Assembly (NCBI GenBank): GCA_031553195.1
Contig: JAVBLV010000001.1
Coordinates: 1-64,000 of the forward strand
Length of the DNA: 64,000 nt
Reading direction: 5' to 3'
From: JAVBLV01 sp031553195
GTDB lineage: Bacteria; Bacteroidota; Bacteroidia; Bacteroidales; P3
Numbering within the stretch: position 1 is the stretch's first letter; each line of letters begins with the position of its first letter. Positions 8,825-16,961 of this stretch are shown in pieces. Both the position numbers and the translations under genes were made by a program. The notes beneath the pieces are model-generated. The model was not told where the DNA came from and searched no databases. It saw only the letters and a program-made list of their open reading frames with translations.

Positions 8825-10882
8825 TTATTTTTCTATCCGGATTCTTGCATCCACTGCAATTACCATTTCGGCCGAGCCCAATAAAGGATTCAAATCCATT
8901 TCGGCAATTTCCGGCGCAGCCTGTACTAAAGCCGACACGCGCGCAATTTGTTCTGCATAAATAGACTCATTTACCGGTTTTTGTCCGCGAACGCCTTTAA
9001 TTATTCCGTAACTCTTCAGATTCTTAATCATAGACGAAGCTTCGGAAACGCCAATGGGAGCCAGAGCCGATTGCACGTCTTTCAATACTTCAATAAAAAT
9101 GCCTCCTAATCCGCAAAGAACCTGATGACCGAATTTATCTTCGCGCATAGCGCCGATAAAGACTTCGGTTCCAAAACACATCTGGCACAATTGTACGGCA
9201 TAAGTATCCTTGATTTTCATCAAGCGATCGAATTCGCGTTTAACCGTTTCTTCGTCCTTAACATTTAAAACTACGCCGCCTACATCCGATTTATGAATAG
9301 GGCCCACCACTTTCATTACGACAGGGAAGCCGTTTTTGCGGATAAAAGCCAAAGCGTCTTCTACTTTATCTACAACCGCTTCCTGAGCGCGCATGATACC
9401 TGCCGCATCTAATAATTCTGCGACCAACGCGGGGCTGATATAACCATTTTCGCATTTGGCAATCGTTTCACGGATTTTCTTTGTATCGATTTGAGGAACA
9501 TCTTTTGGGTTGACGCTTGGTTTAGGCGTGTTGTAAACTTTTCCTAAGGCTTCTCCAAATACGACTTCGTCGGGAAAACTTACGTTTCCTTTCGCTTGGA
9601 ATTCGGCCACTTCGGGGCCTGCTATCAAACGGGAAGGCAATATAGGATAGATTGGTTTTTTGCAGGATTTTATTTTTTCGTCCAAAACTTTATAAACATC
9701 CCAAAGAGGGAATAGACCCGGCGTCCCGAAAATAACGGCCATTGCGTCGATATTATCAAAATATTTATCGCAATAATCAATAATGATACCTAGCTGTTCT
9801 GCGGTTCCGGTAGCTAAAAAGTCGATAGGATTGGCTACCGAAGATCCGGCAAATAATTGTCCCAATAATTCTTTTGCTTTTTCGCCTTCGATATGAGGGA
9901 TATCCAAACCTCCTTTGGAAAGTGCGTCGGTAAGCATTACCGCAGGGCCTCCAGCATGGGTGATAATCCCTATATTTTTGCCTTTCAACTCAGGATGCAT
10001 AAAAATAGACGCCACAGTTATCAGATCTTCGCGTCCATAACAACGGACAATTCCCGCTTTACGGAACAAAGCGTCTACTGCCGCGTCGGGACTGGCCAAC
10101 GCGCCCGTATGCGAAGAAGCGGCGCGACTGCCCGCTTCGGATGAACCGGATTTAACGGCGGCAATCTTGCACCCTTTCCCTGCCAAAGAAGAAGCATGCT
10201 TCAAAAATTTCTGAGGATTATTTATGTTTTCTACATAAAGTAATTTAACTTTTGAACTGGTTTGCGGATCAAAATTTTCATCCAGGTATTCCAAAATTTC
10301 TTCTACGCCCATTTGCGCAGAATTACCGACCGTAAAAACGTTGGCAAATTGCAATCCGTTCTGAATCCCGGTATCCAAAATAAAAACGCCTGTGGCGCCC
10401 GAACCGGTAATAAAATCGCAACCATGCGGATTTAACGTAGGAATCGGCAACGTAAAAATACTATGATGATTCGGGGTTAATACGCCTGTGCAATTAGGCC
10501 CGATTAAACAAGCGTTCGCATCGTTAATCATTTTTACAATCTTGTCTTCTATCAGTTTCCCTTCATGACTTTCTTCGCTGAAACCTGCCGAAATGATAAT
10601 AAAGGCTTTGGCGTTTTTTTGCGTAGTAAGGACTTCTACTGTTTCGGGAGTGAATTTAGCGGCAATAGCTAAAACCGCCAAATCTACTTGCGGTAAATCC
10701 TGTACATTCTGAAAACATTTAATTCCTTGTATTTCGGATTCTTTTGGATTTACAACATATAAGTTCCCTTTATATTTCCCGTCAATAATATTTTTAAGGA
10801 TTTTCCCGCCGGGTTTTTGAATATCGTTCGACGCGCCTATCACAACAATGCTTTTAGGGTCGATAAGTTCCTTGGTTACCAT
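8825..10882 (-). CDS. Acetyl-CoA synthetase (ADP-forming), fused alpha-beta chain
   Basis: Converts acetyl-CoA (or another acyl-CoA), ADP and phosphate to the free acid, CoA and ATP: substrate-level ATP formation typical of anaerobic fermentation. The start is set at the ATG at 10882 (MVTKELIDPKSIVVIGAS), not an upstream TTG. The order is a CoA-binding Rossmann domain (1-120), succinyl-CoA-ligase-like domains with the likely phosphorylated His258 in SSHTGALA, and a C-terminal ATP-grasp domain (about 460-685; VMKVVGPIHKSDVGGVVLN and DLNPLL). Alpha and beta parts are one chain of 685 residues, as in many bacterial members. Substrate range (acetate, propionate, branched acids) is unknown. Confidence 0.9.
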   Translation of the reverse strand: MVTKELIDPKSIVVIGASNDIQKPGGKILKNIIDGKYKGNLYVVNPKESEIQGIKCFQNVQDLPQVDLAVLAIAAKFTPETVEVLTTQKNAKAFIIISAGFSEESHEGKLIEDKIVKMINDANACLIGPNCTGVLTPNHHSIFTLPIPTLNPHGCDFITGSGATGVFILDTGIQNGLQFANVFTVGNSAQMGVEEILEYLDENFDPQTSSKVKLLYVENINNPQKFLKHASSLAGKGCKIAAVKSGSSEAGSRAASSHTGALASPDAAVDALFRKAGIVRCYGREDLITVASIFMHPELKGKNIGIITHAGGPAVMLTDALSKGGLDIPHIEGEKAKELLGQLFAGSSVANPIDFLATGTAEQLGIIIDYCDKYFDNIDAMAVIFGTPGLFPLWDVYKVLDEKIKSCKKPIYPILPSRLIAGPEVAEFQAKGNVSFPDEVVFGEALGKVYNTPKPSVNPKDVPQIDTKKIRETIAKCENGYISPALVAELLDAAGIMRAQEAVVDKVEDALAFIRKNGFPVVMKVVGPIHKSDVGGVVLNVKDEETVKREFDRLMKIKDTYAVQLCQMCFGTEVFIGAMREDKFGHQVLCGLGGIFIEVLKDVQSALAPIGVSEASSMIKNLKSYGIIKGVRGQKPVNESIYAEQIARVSALVQAAPEIAEMDLNPLLGSAEMVIAVDARIRIEK

Positions 10883-11096
10883 ATTCTTATATATATTTAT
10901 CAATAATTATTTGTGTGAATTCCGTTTGCGAAAATACAAAAACTTATTGATAGGCATGCTTGAAAAGCATAAAATACTGATTAATAGAGTGAAATGGAAC
11001 AAAATATAAAAATAGCAGGAGTGAAATTTTATGTGATTGAAATGTATTAAACGGTCTCAAATTTCTTAGTTCCTATGTTTGTAAAATGAAAAAAGA

Positions 11097-11256
11097 GAGG
11101 TTGTTTAAAATTTTTCTATGAAGTATTTTGAGTCTAAAAATGCTCTTTTTGTCGGAGTTTTTACCAAATAGCGCTACTATTCTTGAAAAACCTCGTCTGC
11201 AAAACTCGCTATCTTTATCTTTCAAAATCTTTTCTTGAAAAATTTAGACAACTTCT
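11097..11256 (-). repeat. Palindromic 162-bp intergenic element, copy B (160 bp, inverted)
   Basis: Same family as copies A, C, D and E but in the opposite orientation relative to the window. Ends are GAGGTTGTTTAAA at 11097 and TTTAGACAACTTCT at 11256. It lies in the interval between the acetyl-CoA synthetase and yqeY genes. Confidence 0.88.
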
Positions 11257-11340
11257 TAGCATTGCTATGCATTATTAAACATTTGATTTATAGTATTTAT
11301 AATGAATAGATAGTCCTAATCTGTGATAGATTTAATGCTG

Positions 11341-11384
11341 GTTTCGCGCCTCGCAAATACTTGAAAATTTGCGAGGCGCGAAAC
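11341..11384. other. Perfect 18-bp GC-rich hairpin
   Basis: GTTTCGCGCCTCGCAAAT at 11341-11358 is followed by an 8-base loop and its exact complement at 11367-11384. It lies about 36 bases beyond the yqeY stop. No T-run follows on either strand, so it is not a standard terminator; it could stabilise an mRNA 3' end or bind a protein. Confidence 0.7.
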
Positions 11385-11419
11385 GATTGGGCCAAATTGT
11401 AAATGCAACAGAGTATTAA

Positions 11420-11872
11420 TTATTCCAGGAGTTGTTTTGCTAATTCCGAAACAATTTTATTATCCGCTTTACCTGCAAATTCTTTTTGAGCTGTTCCCAT
11501 GACTCTTCCTATATCTTTGGCGGAAGTAGCGCCGGTTTCTGCAATGATCTTTTTTAAAGCAGCTCTAATTTCCTCTTCTGATAATTGTTGTGGAAGATAC
11601 TTTTGAATAATTTCCAATTGGAACGTTTCTTCATTGTACAAATCTTCCCTATTTTGGCTTTTGTACATATCGGCAGCTTCTTTGCGTTGTTTTACCAAAC
11701 GCTGTAAAGTGCTTATTTCTAAATTCTCCGGTATTTCTCCGCTGGAATGATCTTTGCCTGTTTTGATTAATAGCAAGGCGGCTTTAATGGCGCGTAGCGC
11801 TTCTAATTTAGGCTTGTCTTTGTTCAACATAGCCTCTTTAATGTCGTTGTTGATTTTTATTTCTAAACTCAT
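11420..11872 (-). CDS. yqeY: GatB/YqeY domain protein
   Basis: A 150-residue protein of the YqeY family, whose fold equals the tail domain of GatB, the amidotransferase that makes Gln-tRNA and Asn-tRNA. The role of the stand-alone protein is uncertain; tRNA binding is the usual proposal. Family blocks are visible: LRAIKAALL near residue 25, LQRLVKQRKEAADMY near 55-70 and the C-terminal IGRVMGTAQKEFAGKAD. In many Bacteroidota this gene sits next to ftsZ; here ftsZ is about 27 kb away. A -7 element lies at 11931-11938. Confidence 0.92.
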   Translation of the reverse strand: MSLEIKINNDIKEAMLNKDKPKLEALRAIKAALLLIKTGKDHSSGEIPENLEISTLQRLVKQRKEAADMYKSQNREDLYNEETFQLEIIQKYLPQQLSEEEIRAALKKIIAETGATSAKDIGRVMGTAQKEFAGKADNKIVSELAKQLLE

Positions 11873-11930
11873 GATTACAAATGTTTTTTATGTTTTTCGA
11901 GAATGAATCTGATTGGGATATACAGAAGGA

Positions 11931-11938
11931 CAAAAATA
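11931..11938 (-). promoter_or_regulatory. -7 element (TATTTTTG) for yqeY
   Basis: Minus-strand TATTTTTG about 60 bases before the yqeY start. Confidence 0.4.
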
Positions 11939-12028
11939 TATAAAATTAGTTTGTTTTAAAAGCCGGCATTCGCATTAGTAGGCTCTGAAATCGAATCTTC
12001 GTTTAATAAATTGAGAGTAAAAGAATTT

Positions 12029-12517
12029 TCAGAAGATTAATTCAAACAAACGACTGAAGTAATAATAAATAATCACTCCTGCAATGACAAGCTTTATTCC
12101 GGTACCCAATAAGAATCCTAAAAAAGACGCCATTGCAGATTTTACCGCCTTGTGCATCTGAGCGCCGCCAATCAACTCGCCGACCAGCGCGCCTATAAAA
12201 GGCAATAAAACGATTCCTATAGGCGGAGCGATAAAAAAACCGATAATTAAGCCGATTGTAGTTCCCCAAGAACCATATTTTGTTCCCCCCATGCGCTTGG
12301 TCATTATGATAGGGAATAGCTGATCAAAAATAGTTATTAATAAAGTAGCGATACCCAGTGTCCAAAGTATTGCCGGACTATATTGCGTATATTTCGACCA
12401 ATGGAAAAGGAGCAACCCCAGATAACTCAAAGGCGGACCCGGCAAAACAGGCAAGACAGAGCCAATAAAGCCTGTTATTACTAGGATGCCGGCCAAAATA
12501 GTTAATGCTATATCCAT
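12029..12517 (-). CDS. DUF456 family membrane protein
   Basis: A 162-residue integral membrane protein of the DUF456 family, function unknown. The start is placed at the ATG at 12517 (MDIALTILAGILVITGFIGS); the 24 residues before it in the open frame are charged and not family-like. About four hydrophobic segments are seen, with Gly/Pro-rich turns typical of the family (VLPVLPGPPLSYLGLL, IGALVGELIGG). It follows nth on the same strand after about 330 bases that hold a candidate structured RNA. Confidence 0.82.
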   Translation of the reverse strand: MDIALTILAGILVITGFIGSVLPVLPGPPLSYLGLLLFHWSKYTQYSPAILWTLGIATLLITIFDQLFPIIMTKRMGGTKYGSWGTTIGLIIGFFIAPPIGIVLLPFIGALVGELIGGAQMHKAVKSAMASFLGFLLGTGIKLVIAGVIIYYYFSRLFELIF

Positions 12518-12607
12518 TATAATGTATTTTAAAAAGGAAAACGCTACACGATGCGATTCGGGTACTCTTATCCGCAAAAAAAATGCCAATAAATAAAATA
12601 ACGGGTT

Positions 12608-12705
12608 AAAAAATTCGGCGAAGGGCTTTCACATGCTGCGGCTATTCGCCTCATCCAGGTTCTTGATATATTGCCTGTGTAAGTCCCTCCGTTACACAGC
12701 TATCT
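12608..12705 (-). ncRNA. Candidate structured RNA or leader between nth and the DUF456 gene
   Basis: Read on the minus strand there is a perfect hairpin (CTGTGTAA / TTACACAG, 9-base loop, 12675-12699), then a linker, then a hairpin closed by GGCGAA / TTCGCC (12617-12650) followed after two bases by TTTTTT. That is the shape of a small RNA or leader ending in an intrinsic terminator, about 90 bases before the DUF456 start. I could not match it to a known riboswitch or sRNA. It may simply be the nth 3' region. Confidence 0.35.
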
Positions 12706-12848
12706 GAATCTTTTATCTTCAAAAAATAATCAAAAATTTTAAAAATCAAGGCTTTGCGAGTTTTGTTTTAGAGAAAAGATCAAAAAAGTCAATTTGTTCG
12801 AGAAATGGTCATATAATAAAGTAATTCAATTGTTTAGTGTCTTAATTC

Positions 12849-13526
12849 CTATTTAGATTTTCCGGTTTTGATGTTTGCGTGTTGCTCGTCATCATTTTTC
12901 TGATAATATTTGCACAAATGCTTCAATCCACATTCTTCGCATTTCGGTTTTCGCGCCGTGCATACGTACCTGCCATGTAATATAAGCCAATGATGGGCGA
13001 TTGGAATTTTTTCTTCGGGAATATATTTTACCAACTGTTTCTCCGCTTGTAAAGGATTCTTCGCCGACGAAGTCAATCCAATGCGGGCGGAGACCCTGAA
13101 TACATGGGTATCGACAGCCATGGCAGGTTTCTTGAAAATTACGGAAGCAACCACGTTTGCAGTCTTACGTCCCACGCCTGGCAATTTTTGAAGTTCGTCA
13201 ACATCAGAGGGTACAACTCCATTAAATTCGCTTGATAACATTTTTGCCATTCCGATCAAATGTTTACTCTTATTCCTTGGATAAGAGATGGACTTTATCA
13301 GTTCATATACGTCGTCTTCTTTTGCGACAGCCAGTTTCTCGACATTCGGATAATGTTGAAAAAATAAAGGCGTCGTCATGTTTACGCGTTTATCTGTGCA
13401 TTGAGCCGAAAGAATTACCGCTACTAAAAGTTCATAAGGGTCGGTATAGACTAGTTCGCTTTCGGCGACAGGCCTGTTTTTCTCAAAATAGGCAATGACT
13501 TCGGCAAATAATTCTTCTTTTTTCAT
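12849..13526 (-). CDS. nth: Endonuclease III (DNA glycosylase/AP lyase)
   Basis: Base-excision repair enzyme that removes oxidised pyrimidines and cuts at abasic sites. The 225-residue chain has the helix-hairpin-helix LPGVGRKTANVV with catalytic Lys121, catalytic Asp139 in AVDTHVFR, and a [4Fe-4S] site with C-x6-C-x2-C-x5-C spacing (CTARKPKC, EEC, LKHLC). A 15-residue polar tail follows. Its start overlaps the stop of the EEP gene by 4 bases (ATGA), so the two are translationally coupled. Confidence 0.96.
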   Translation of the reverse strand: MKKEELFAEVIAYFEKNRPVAESELVYTDPYELLVAVILSAQCTDKRVNMTTPLFFQHYPNVEKLAVAKEDDVYELIKSISYPRNKSKHLIGMAKMLSSEFNGVVPSDVDELQKLPGVGRKTANVVASVIFKKPAMAVDTHVFRVSARIGLTSSAKNPLQAEKQLVKYIPEEKIPIAHHWLILHGRYVCTARKPKCEECGLKHLCKYYQKNDDEQHANIKTGKSK

Positions 13527-14611
13527 TTTTTATTAGGTTGTAAAATGGCCAGAATAGGGCAATGATCGGAATAGGTTACTTTCTGCAATTTGAACCCAAC
13601 CGTTCTATAACTTTTATTGTGAAGGATATAATCTATTCTGAAAGCAGGAAATTTCCCATTATAAGTTGTTCCGAAACCGCTACCTTTTTGTGTAAATGCA
13701 TCTTTCATGTCCTGTTTCAATTGCTGATAAGCGTACGAAGCCGGCGTATCATTAAAATCGCCGCAAATAATTACTTTGTAGGGCGATTCTGCAATATGCT
13801 TCTTTAAAACTTCTACTTCTTTGGCGTGTTCTTTTTGCGCCTTTATAAGTTTCTTTATTAGCGTTTTGCTCTTCTCTTTCTCAAAATTATGATTCTCCGT
13901 CCATTCTTCCAGCGCCCGAGCGTCCTCGTCGCTCAATTTGAAAGAAGCAAGATGCATATTATATACTCGTAAGGTATCTTCATTAGCGACCAAGTCGACA
14001 AACATTAGTTTGTAACTATACTTGAGGTCTGCGTCTACAATCCCTGAATTGATAATCGGAAAACGGGAAATCAAAACATTCCCGGTCGCGTCGGTTGTTA
14101 CCGACTCTCTGGGCGAATAGTGGTATTTCCCTGTCTGTTCCTTTATTTTCTCAAGCGTTCTCAATCCATCGCTTTTTTTACTTGAGAATTCCTGCATACA
14201 AATAATATCCGGCCCCCACTCCTTAATTAATTCGAGCGTCTTTTCTGCTTGGGGTCTTTTATCCTCATTATCATAAAGGAATAAATGCGTATTAAAACTC
14301 ATTATTTTTATTGAATTCTCAAGAGTTGTCTCATTTTCCCCGGCCTTTTTTCCGAATTGTACATACAAAGGCAAATAATCTACGCGTATAAGAATAACAA
14401 TCAGAGATATAAGAAAATATTTTTTCAGAAAAATACCCCAAAAAACGATGAATCCTATATTGATAAATAATAAAATTGTATAACCTAGACTTAACAAACC
14501 CAACAATGGAATTTTTTCCGCGCTTACAACTGCCGATAAATAACAGCCTAAAAGCAAGGAAGCAAAGACAATATTAAAAATAAGCATTATTTTTTTCAGA
14601 AAGTTTCTCAT
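13523..14611 (-). CDS. Membrane-anchored endonuclease/exonuclease/phosphatase family protein
   Basis: The 362-residue protein starts with two or three hydrophobic helices (about 8-30, 35-62, 65-80), then an EEP domain (about 105-360) with SFNTHLF, MQEF, ICGDFNDTP, DYILHNKSY and SDHCPILA, the metal-binding and catalytic motifs of the DNase I-like fold. These enzymes cut phosphodiesters in nucleic acids, phospholipids or phosphoinositides; the substrate is unknown. Membrane anchoring suggests it acts at the periplasmic face. Many Bacteroidota carry this membrane-EEP type. The gene leads directly into nth. Confidence 0.85.
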   Translation of the reverse strand: MRNFLKKIMLIFNIVFASLLLGCYLSAVVSAEKIPLLGLLSLGYTILLFINIGFIVFWGIFLKKYFLISLIVILIRVDYLPLYVQFGKKAGENETTLENSIKIMSFNTHLFLYDNEDKRPQAEKTLELIKEWGPDIICMQEFSSKKSDGLRTLEKIKEQTGKYHYSPRESVTTDATGNVLISRFPIINSGIVDADLKYSYKLMFVDLVANEDTLRVYNMHLASFKLSDEDARALEEWTENHNFEKEKSKTLIKKLIKAQKEHAKEVEVLKKHIAESPYKVIICGDFNDTPASYAYQQLKQDMKDAFTQKGSGFGTTYNGKFPAFRIDYILHNKSYRTVGFKLQKVTYSDHCPILAILQPNKK

Positions 14612-14654
14612 GCGATATTCAAGAAAGTTTAAGAAGTTTTATAATCGACAAGTA

Positions 14655-14816
14655 AGAGGTTGTTTAAATTTTTATGGAAAAGGTTTTGAGAAATAAAAAT
14701 AGCGATTTTGCAGGCGGGATTTTTCAAGAATAGTAGCGCTATTTGGTAAAAATTCCGACAAAAAAGCGCATTTTTAGACTCAAAATACTTCATAGAAATT
14801 TTTTTAAACAACCTCT
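14655..14816 (+). repeat. Palindromic 162-bp intergenic element, copy C
   Basis: Complete copy bounded by AGAGGTTGTTTAAA and TTTAAACAACCTCT. Left and right halves are near reverse complements over the whole length, so a transcript would fold into one ~75-bp hairpin with a short loop at TAGCG. It lies between the EEP and rhomboid genes. Confidence 0.9.
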
Positions 14817-14837
14817 AAATATAAGATGGAACGCATG

Positions 14838-15704
14838 TTAGTTTTTATTCCCCGAATCGAACAAAGCATCCTTTTCCTTTTGGGTTAAACTCTCATAACC
14901 CGATCGGGATATTTTGTCCAAAATGGCGTCTATCTCTTTTTGTTTTTCCGCCCGGATGCGATTGTACTCCTCATCTGTCAGCGGACGTCCTTCCTTCCCA
15001 TAAGAAGTACGGGGCTTTACTACTTTTAATTTTCTTTTATTTGTAGAATGATTTTTAAAATATCGGGGGGCCCAAACCGAAAGGAAACCATACAACGCTC
15101 CTCCAAAATGAACTAAATATTCTCCTGCATTTGATTGTGAAACGCTTAGAATATCAATGCCAAGAAATATAATGGCCAGATACTTCAATTTTATTCGTCC
15201 AAAAAGAAAAAGATTTACTTCAAAATTAGGAATGTAAGCAGTAATTCCAAAAAAGATTGACAGAACAGCCGCCGAAGCGCCGGCAACAATCGTATACTTA
15301 TCGGAAAGAAATGTATTGTACGAAATAATGAAAACCAATGCGCCGGCCAATCCTCCAAAAAAATAAGTATATGTAAACCGGCGTTGCCCCAAATACTGAC
15401 TAAATAATATGCCTCCGAAATACAGCATAAGCATATTAAAAAGCAAAGACCAAAAGTTGAAATGGCAAAACATATAACTAACCAACGTCCATGGCATTTC
15501 AATCAAGGACTGCAAATTGGAATGGAGACCGAAATGTTCAAAGCACCAGTCCTTCAAATTCCATTTGTCCGGCGACAGAATATTAAATAAACTCAACGAT
15601 AAAAGCAGTAGTCCGATAATAATATTAACAAGAACAATTCTCGATAAAAGACTTTTGCTGAATAAAAAAATTTTCAGATGATTTCCGATATCTTTACTTG
15701 GCAT
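14838..15704 (-). CDS. Rhomboid family intramembrane serine protease
   Basis: Polytopic protease that cuts transmembrane segments of its substrates. The ATG at 15704 is preferred (MPSKDIGNHLKIF, 288 residues) over an upstream TTG. About six membrane segments. The catalytic serine is in AGASAAVLS (the usual GASG with Ala after Ser, common in Bacteroidota), and the catalytic histidine in VHFGGALYGF. FCHFNFWSLLFNMLML matches the family's H-x-x-x-x-F-W-H-L-x-x-N block with Ser for the second His. A cytoplasmic tail of ~70 charged residues (EEYNRIRAEKQKEIDAILDK) matches the extension seen on Bacteroidota rhomboids. Natural substrates unknown. Confidence 0.87.
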   Translation of the reverse strand: MPSKDIGNHLKIFLFSKSLLSRIVLVNIIIGLLLLSLSLFNILSPDKWNLKDWCFEHFGLHSNLQSLIEMPWTLVSYMFCHFNFWSLLFNMLMLYFGGILFSQYLGQRRFTYTYFFGGLAGALVFIISYNTFLSDKYTIVAGASAAVLSIFFGITAYIPNFEVNLFLFGRIKLKYLAIIFLGIDILSVSQSNAGEYLVHFGGALYGFLSVWAPRYFKNHSTNKRKLKVVKPRTSYGKEGRPLTDEEYNRIRAEKQKEIDAILDKISRSGYESLTQKEKDALFDSGNKN

Positions 15705-15810
15705 AAACTCGTTCAATTTTTACTAAATGAAAATTCTATTCCTACCCAAATCCTGATTCATTAATTCTTACAAGTCGGAAAAGATTTCGCAAAAATACAA
15801 AATTTGGCTA

Positions 15811-15972
15811 AGAGGTTGTCTAAATTTTTATAGAACAGATTTTGAAAGATAAAAATAGTGATTTTGCAGGCGGTATTTTTCAAGAATAATGGAGCTATTT
15901 GGTAAAAATTCCGACAAAAAAGAGCATTTTTAGATTCAAAATACTTCGTGGAAAAATTTTTAAACAACCTCT
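15811..15972 (+). repeat. Palindromic 162-bp intergenic element, copy D
   Basis: Complete copy from AGAGGTTGTCTAAA to TTTAAACAACCTCT, again exactly 162 bp. It lies between the divergent rhomboid and response-regulator genes. Confidence 0.9.
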
Positions 15973-16185
15973 GAGTAAAGCGGCTAAAGGATTTGTTGAC
16001 ACATAATAATTCTCTCTTTATTTTTTGCGCTCATCTCCCGCCATGTCAAAAATTATAGATTCTCGTGGAATAAAAAAGGAAAATATATTGTAGCGAAATA
16101 ATGCGCGCTACCGGATTTAAATAGGGCTTCGATAAATTTAATACTTTTGTAATGCTATTGTGATATAACTGAATTATAGTTTTGG

Positions 16186-16193
16186 TAAATTTG
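16186..16193 (+). promoter_or_regulatory. -7 element (TAAATTTG) almost touching the response-regulator start
   Basis: Only six bases separate this element from the ATG at 16200 (nine from the one at 16203), so the transcript would start at or just before the start codon. A TTG at 16158-16160 is 25 bases upstream, longer than the usual spacer. Confidence 0.5.
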
Positions 16194-16199
16194 CGCAAT

Positions 16200-16889
16200 A
16201 TGATGACAAAAAGAATTTTAGTAGTCGACGACGAGGAAGATTTGTGCGAAATTCTTCAATTTAATTTGGAAAATGAGGGATATATAGTAGATGTAGCTCA
16301 TTCGGCGGAGGAAGCCTTGGAAAAGGATTTGAAATCATACGACTTATTATTGCTTGACGTAATGATGGGAGAAATGTCGGGATTTAAATTAGGGAGTATT
16401 TTGCGTAAAGAAAAAGAAACAAAAGATATCCCCATTATTTTTATTACGGCAAGGGATACGGAAAACGACACGTTGACCGGCTTCTCGATAGGCGCCGACG
16501 ATTATATTTCCAAGCCCTTTTCAATAAGGGAAGTTATTGCTCGCGTGAATGTTGCCATTCGCCGGAATGCAAAGAAAGAAAAATTTCAGGAAGAAATAAT
16601 CGGCTATCATGATATGGAGATAAATCTTGCAAAGAAAAAAGTATTTATCAATAAAAATGAAATCGTTCTTACCAAGAAGGAGTTTGGAATCTTACTGCTT
16701 TTGGTTGAAAACCGGAATCAAATTTTTTCTCGCGAAGACATTTTAGCAAAAGTTTGGGATGACGAAGTGTATGTATTGGAACGTACAGTAGACGTAAACA
16801 TCAACCGTTTGAGAAAAAAGATCGGCGTTTACGGAAAAAATTTAACGACTCGTTTGGGTTATGGTTACTGTTTCGAAACAGAAGATTAA
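16200..16889 (+). CDS. OmpR/PhoB-type response regulator, RprY-like
   Basis: DNA-binding regulator of a two-component system. The receiver domain (about 1-120) has the acidic pair in VVDDEED, phospho-acceptor Asp52-53 in LLLLDVMMG and Lys in YISKPFS; a winged-helix domain follows (about 135-230; VLERTVDVNINRLRKKIG). The wording of the receiver (EILQFNLENEGY, DVMMGEMSGFK) is close to RprY of Bacteroidota. The start is one of two adjacent ATGs (16200 or 16203); an upstream TTG frame overlaps the promoter and is rejected. The kinase gene follows after 72 bases. From memory, P. gingivalis RprY was reported to bind the nqrA promoter, which is notable given the nqr genes here. Confidence 0.92.
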   Translation: MMTKRILVVDDEEDLCEILQFNLENEGYIVDVAHSAEEALEKDLKSYDLLLLDVMMGEMSGFKLGSILRKEKETKDIPIIFITARDTENDTLTGFSIGADDYISKPFSIREVIARVNVAIRRNAKKEKFQEEIIGYHDMEINLAKKKVFINKNEIVLTKKEFGILLLLVENRNQIFSREDILAKVWDDEVYVLERTVDVNINRLRKKIGVYGKNLTTRLGYGYCFETED

Positions 16890-16961
16890 ATGACAAACGC
16901 GCCACGTATTAATAATCTTTGATTTTCATGTAAAGTTTCCTCCCTTCAACAATTTTAAATA

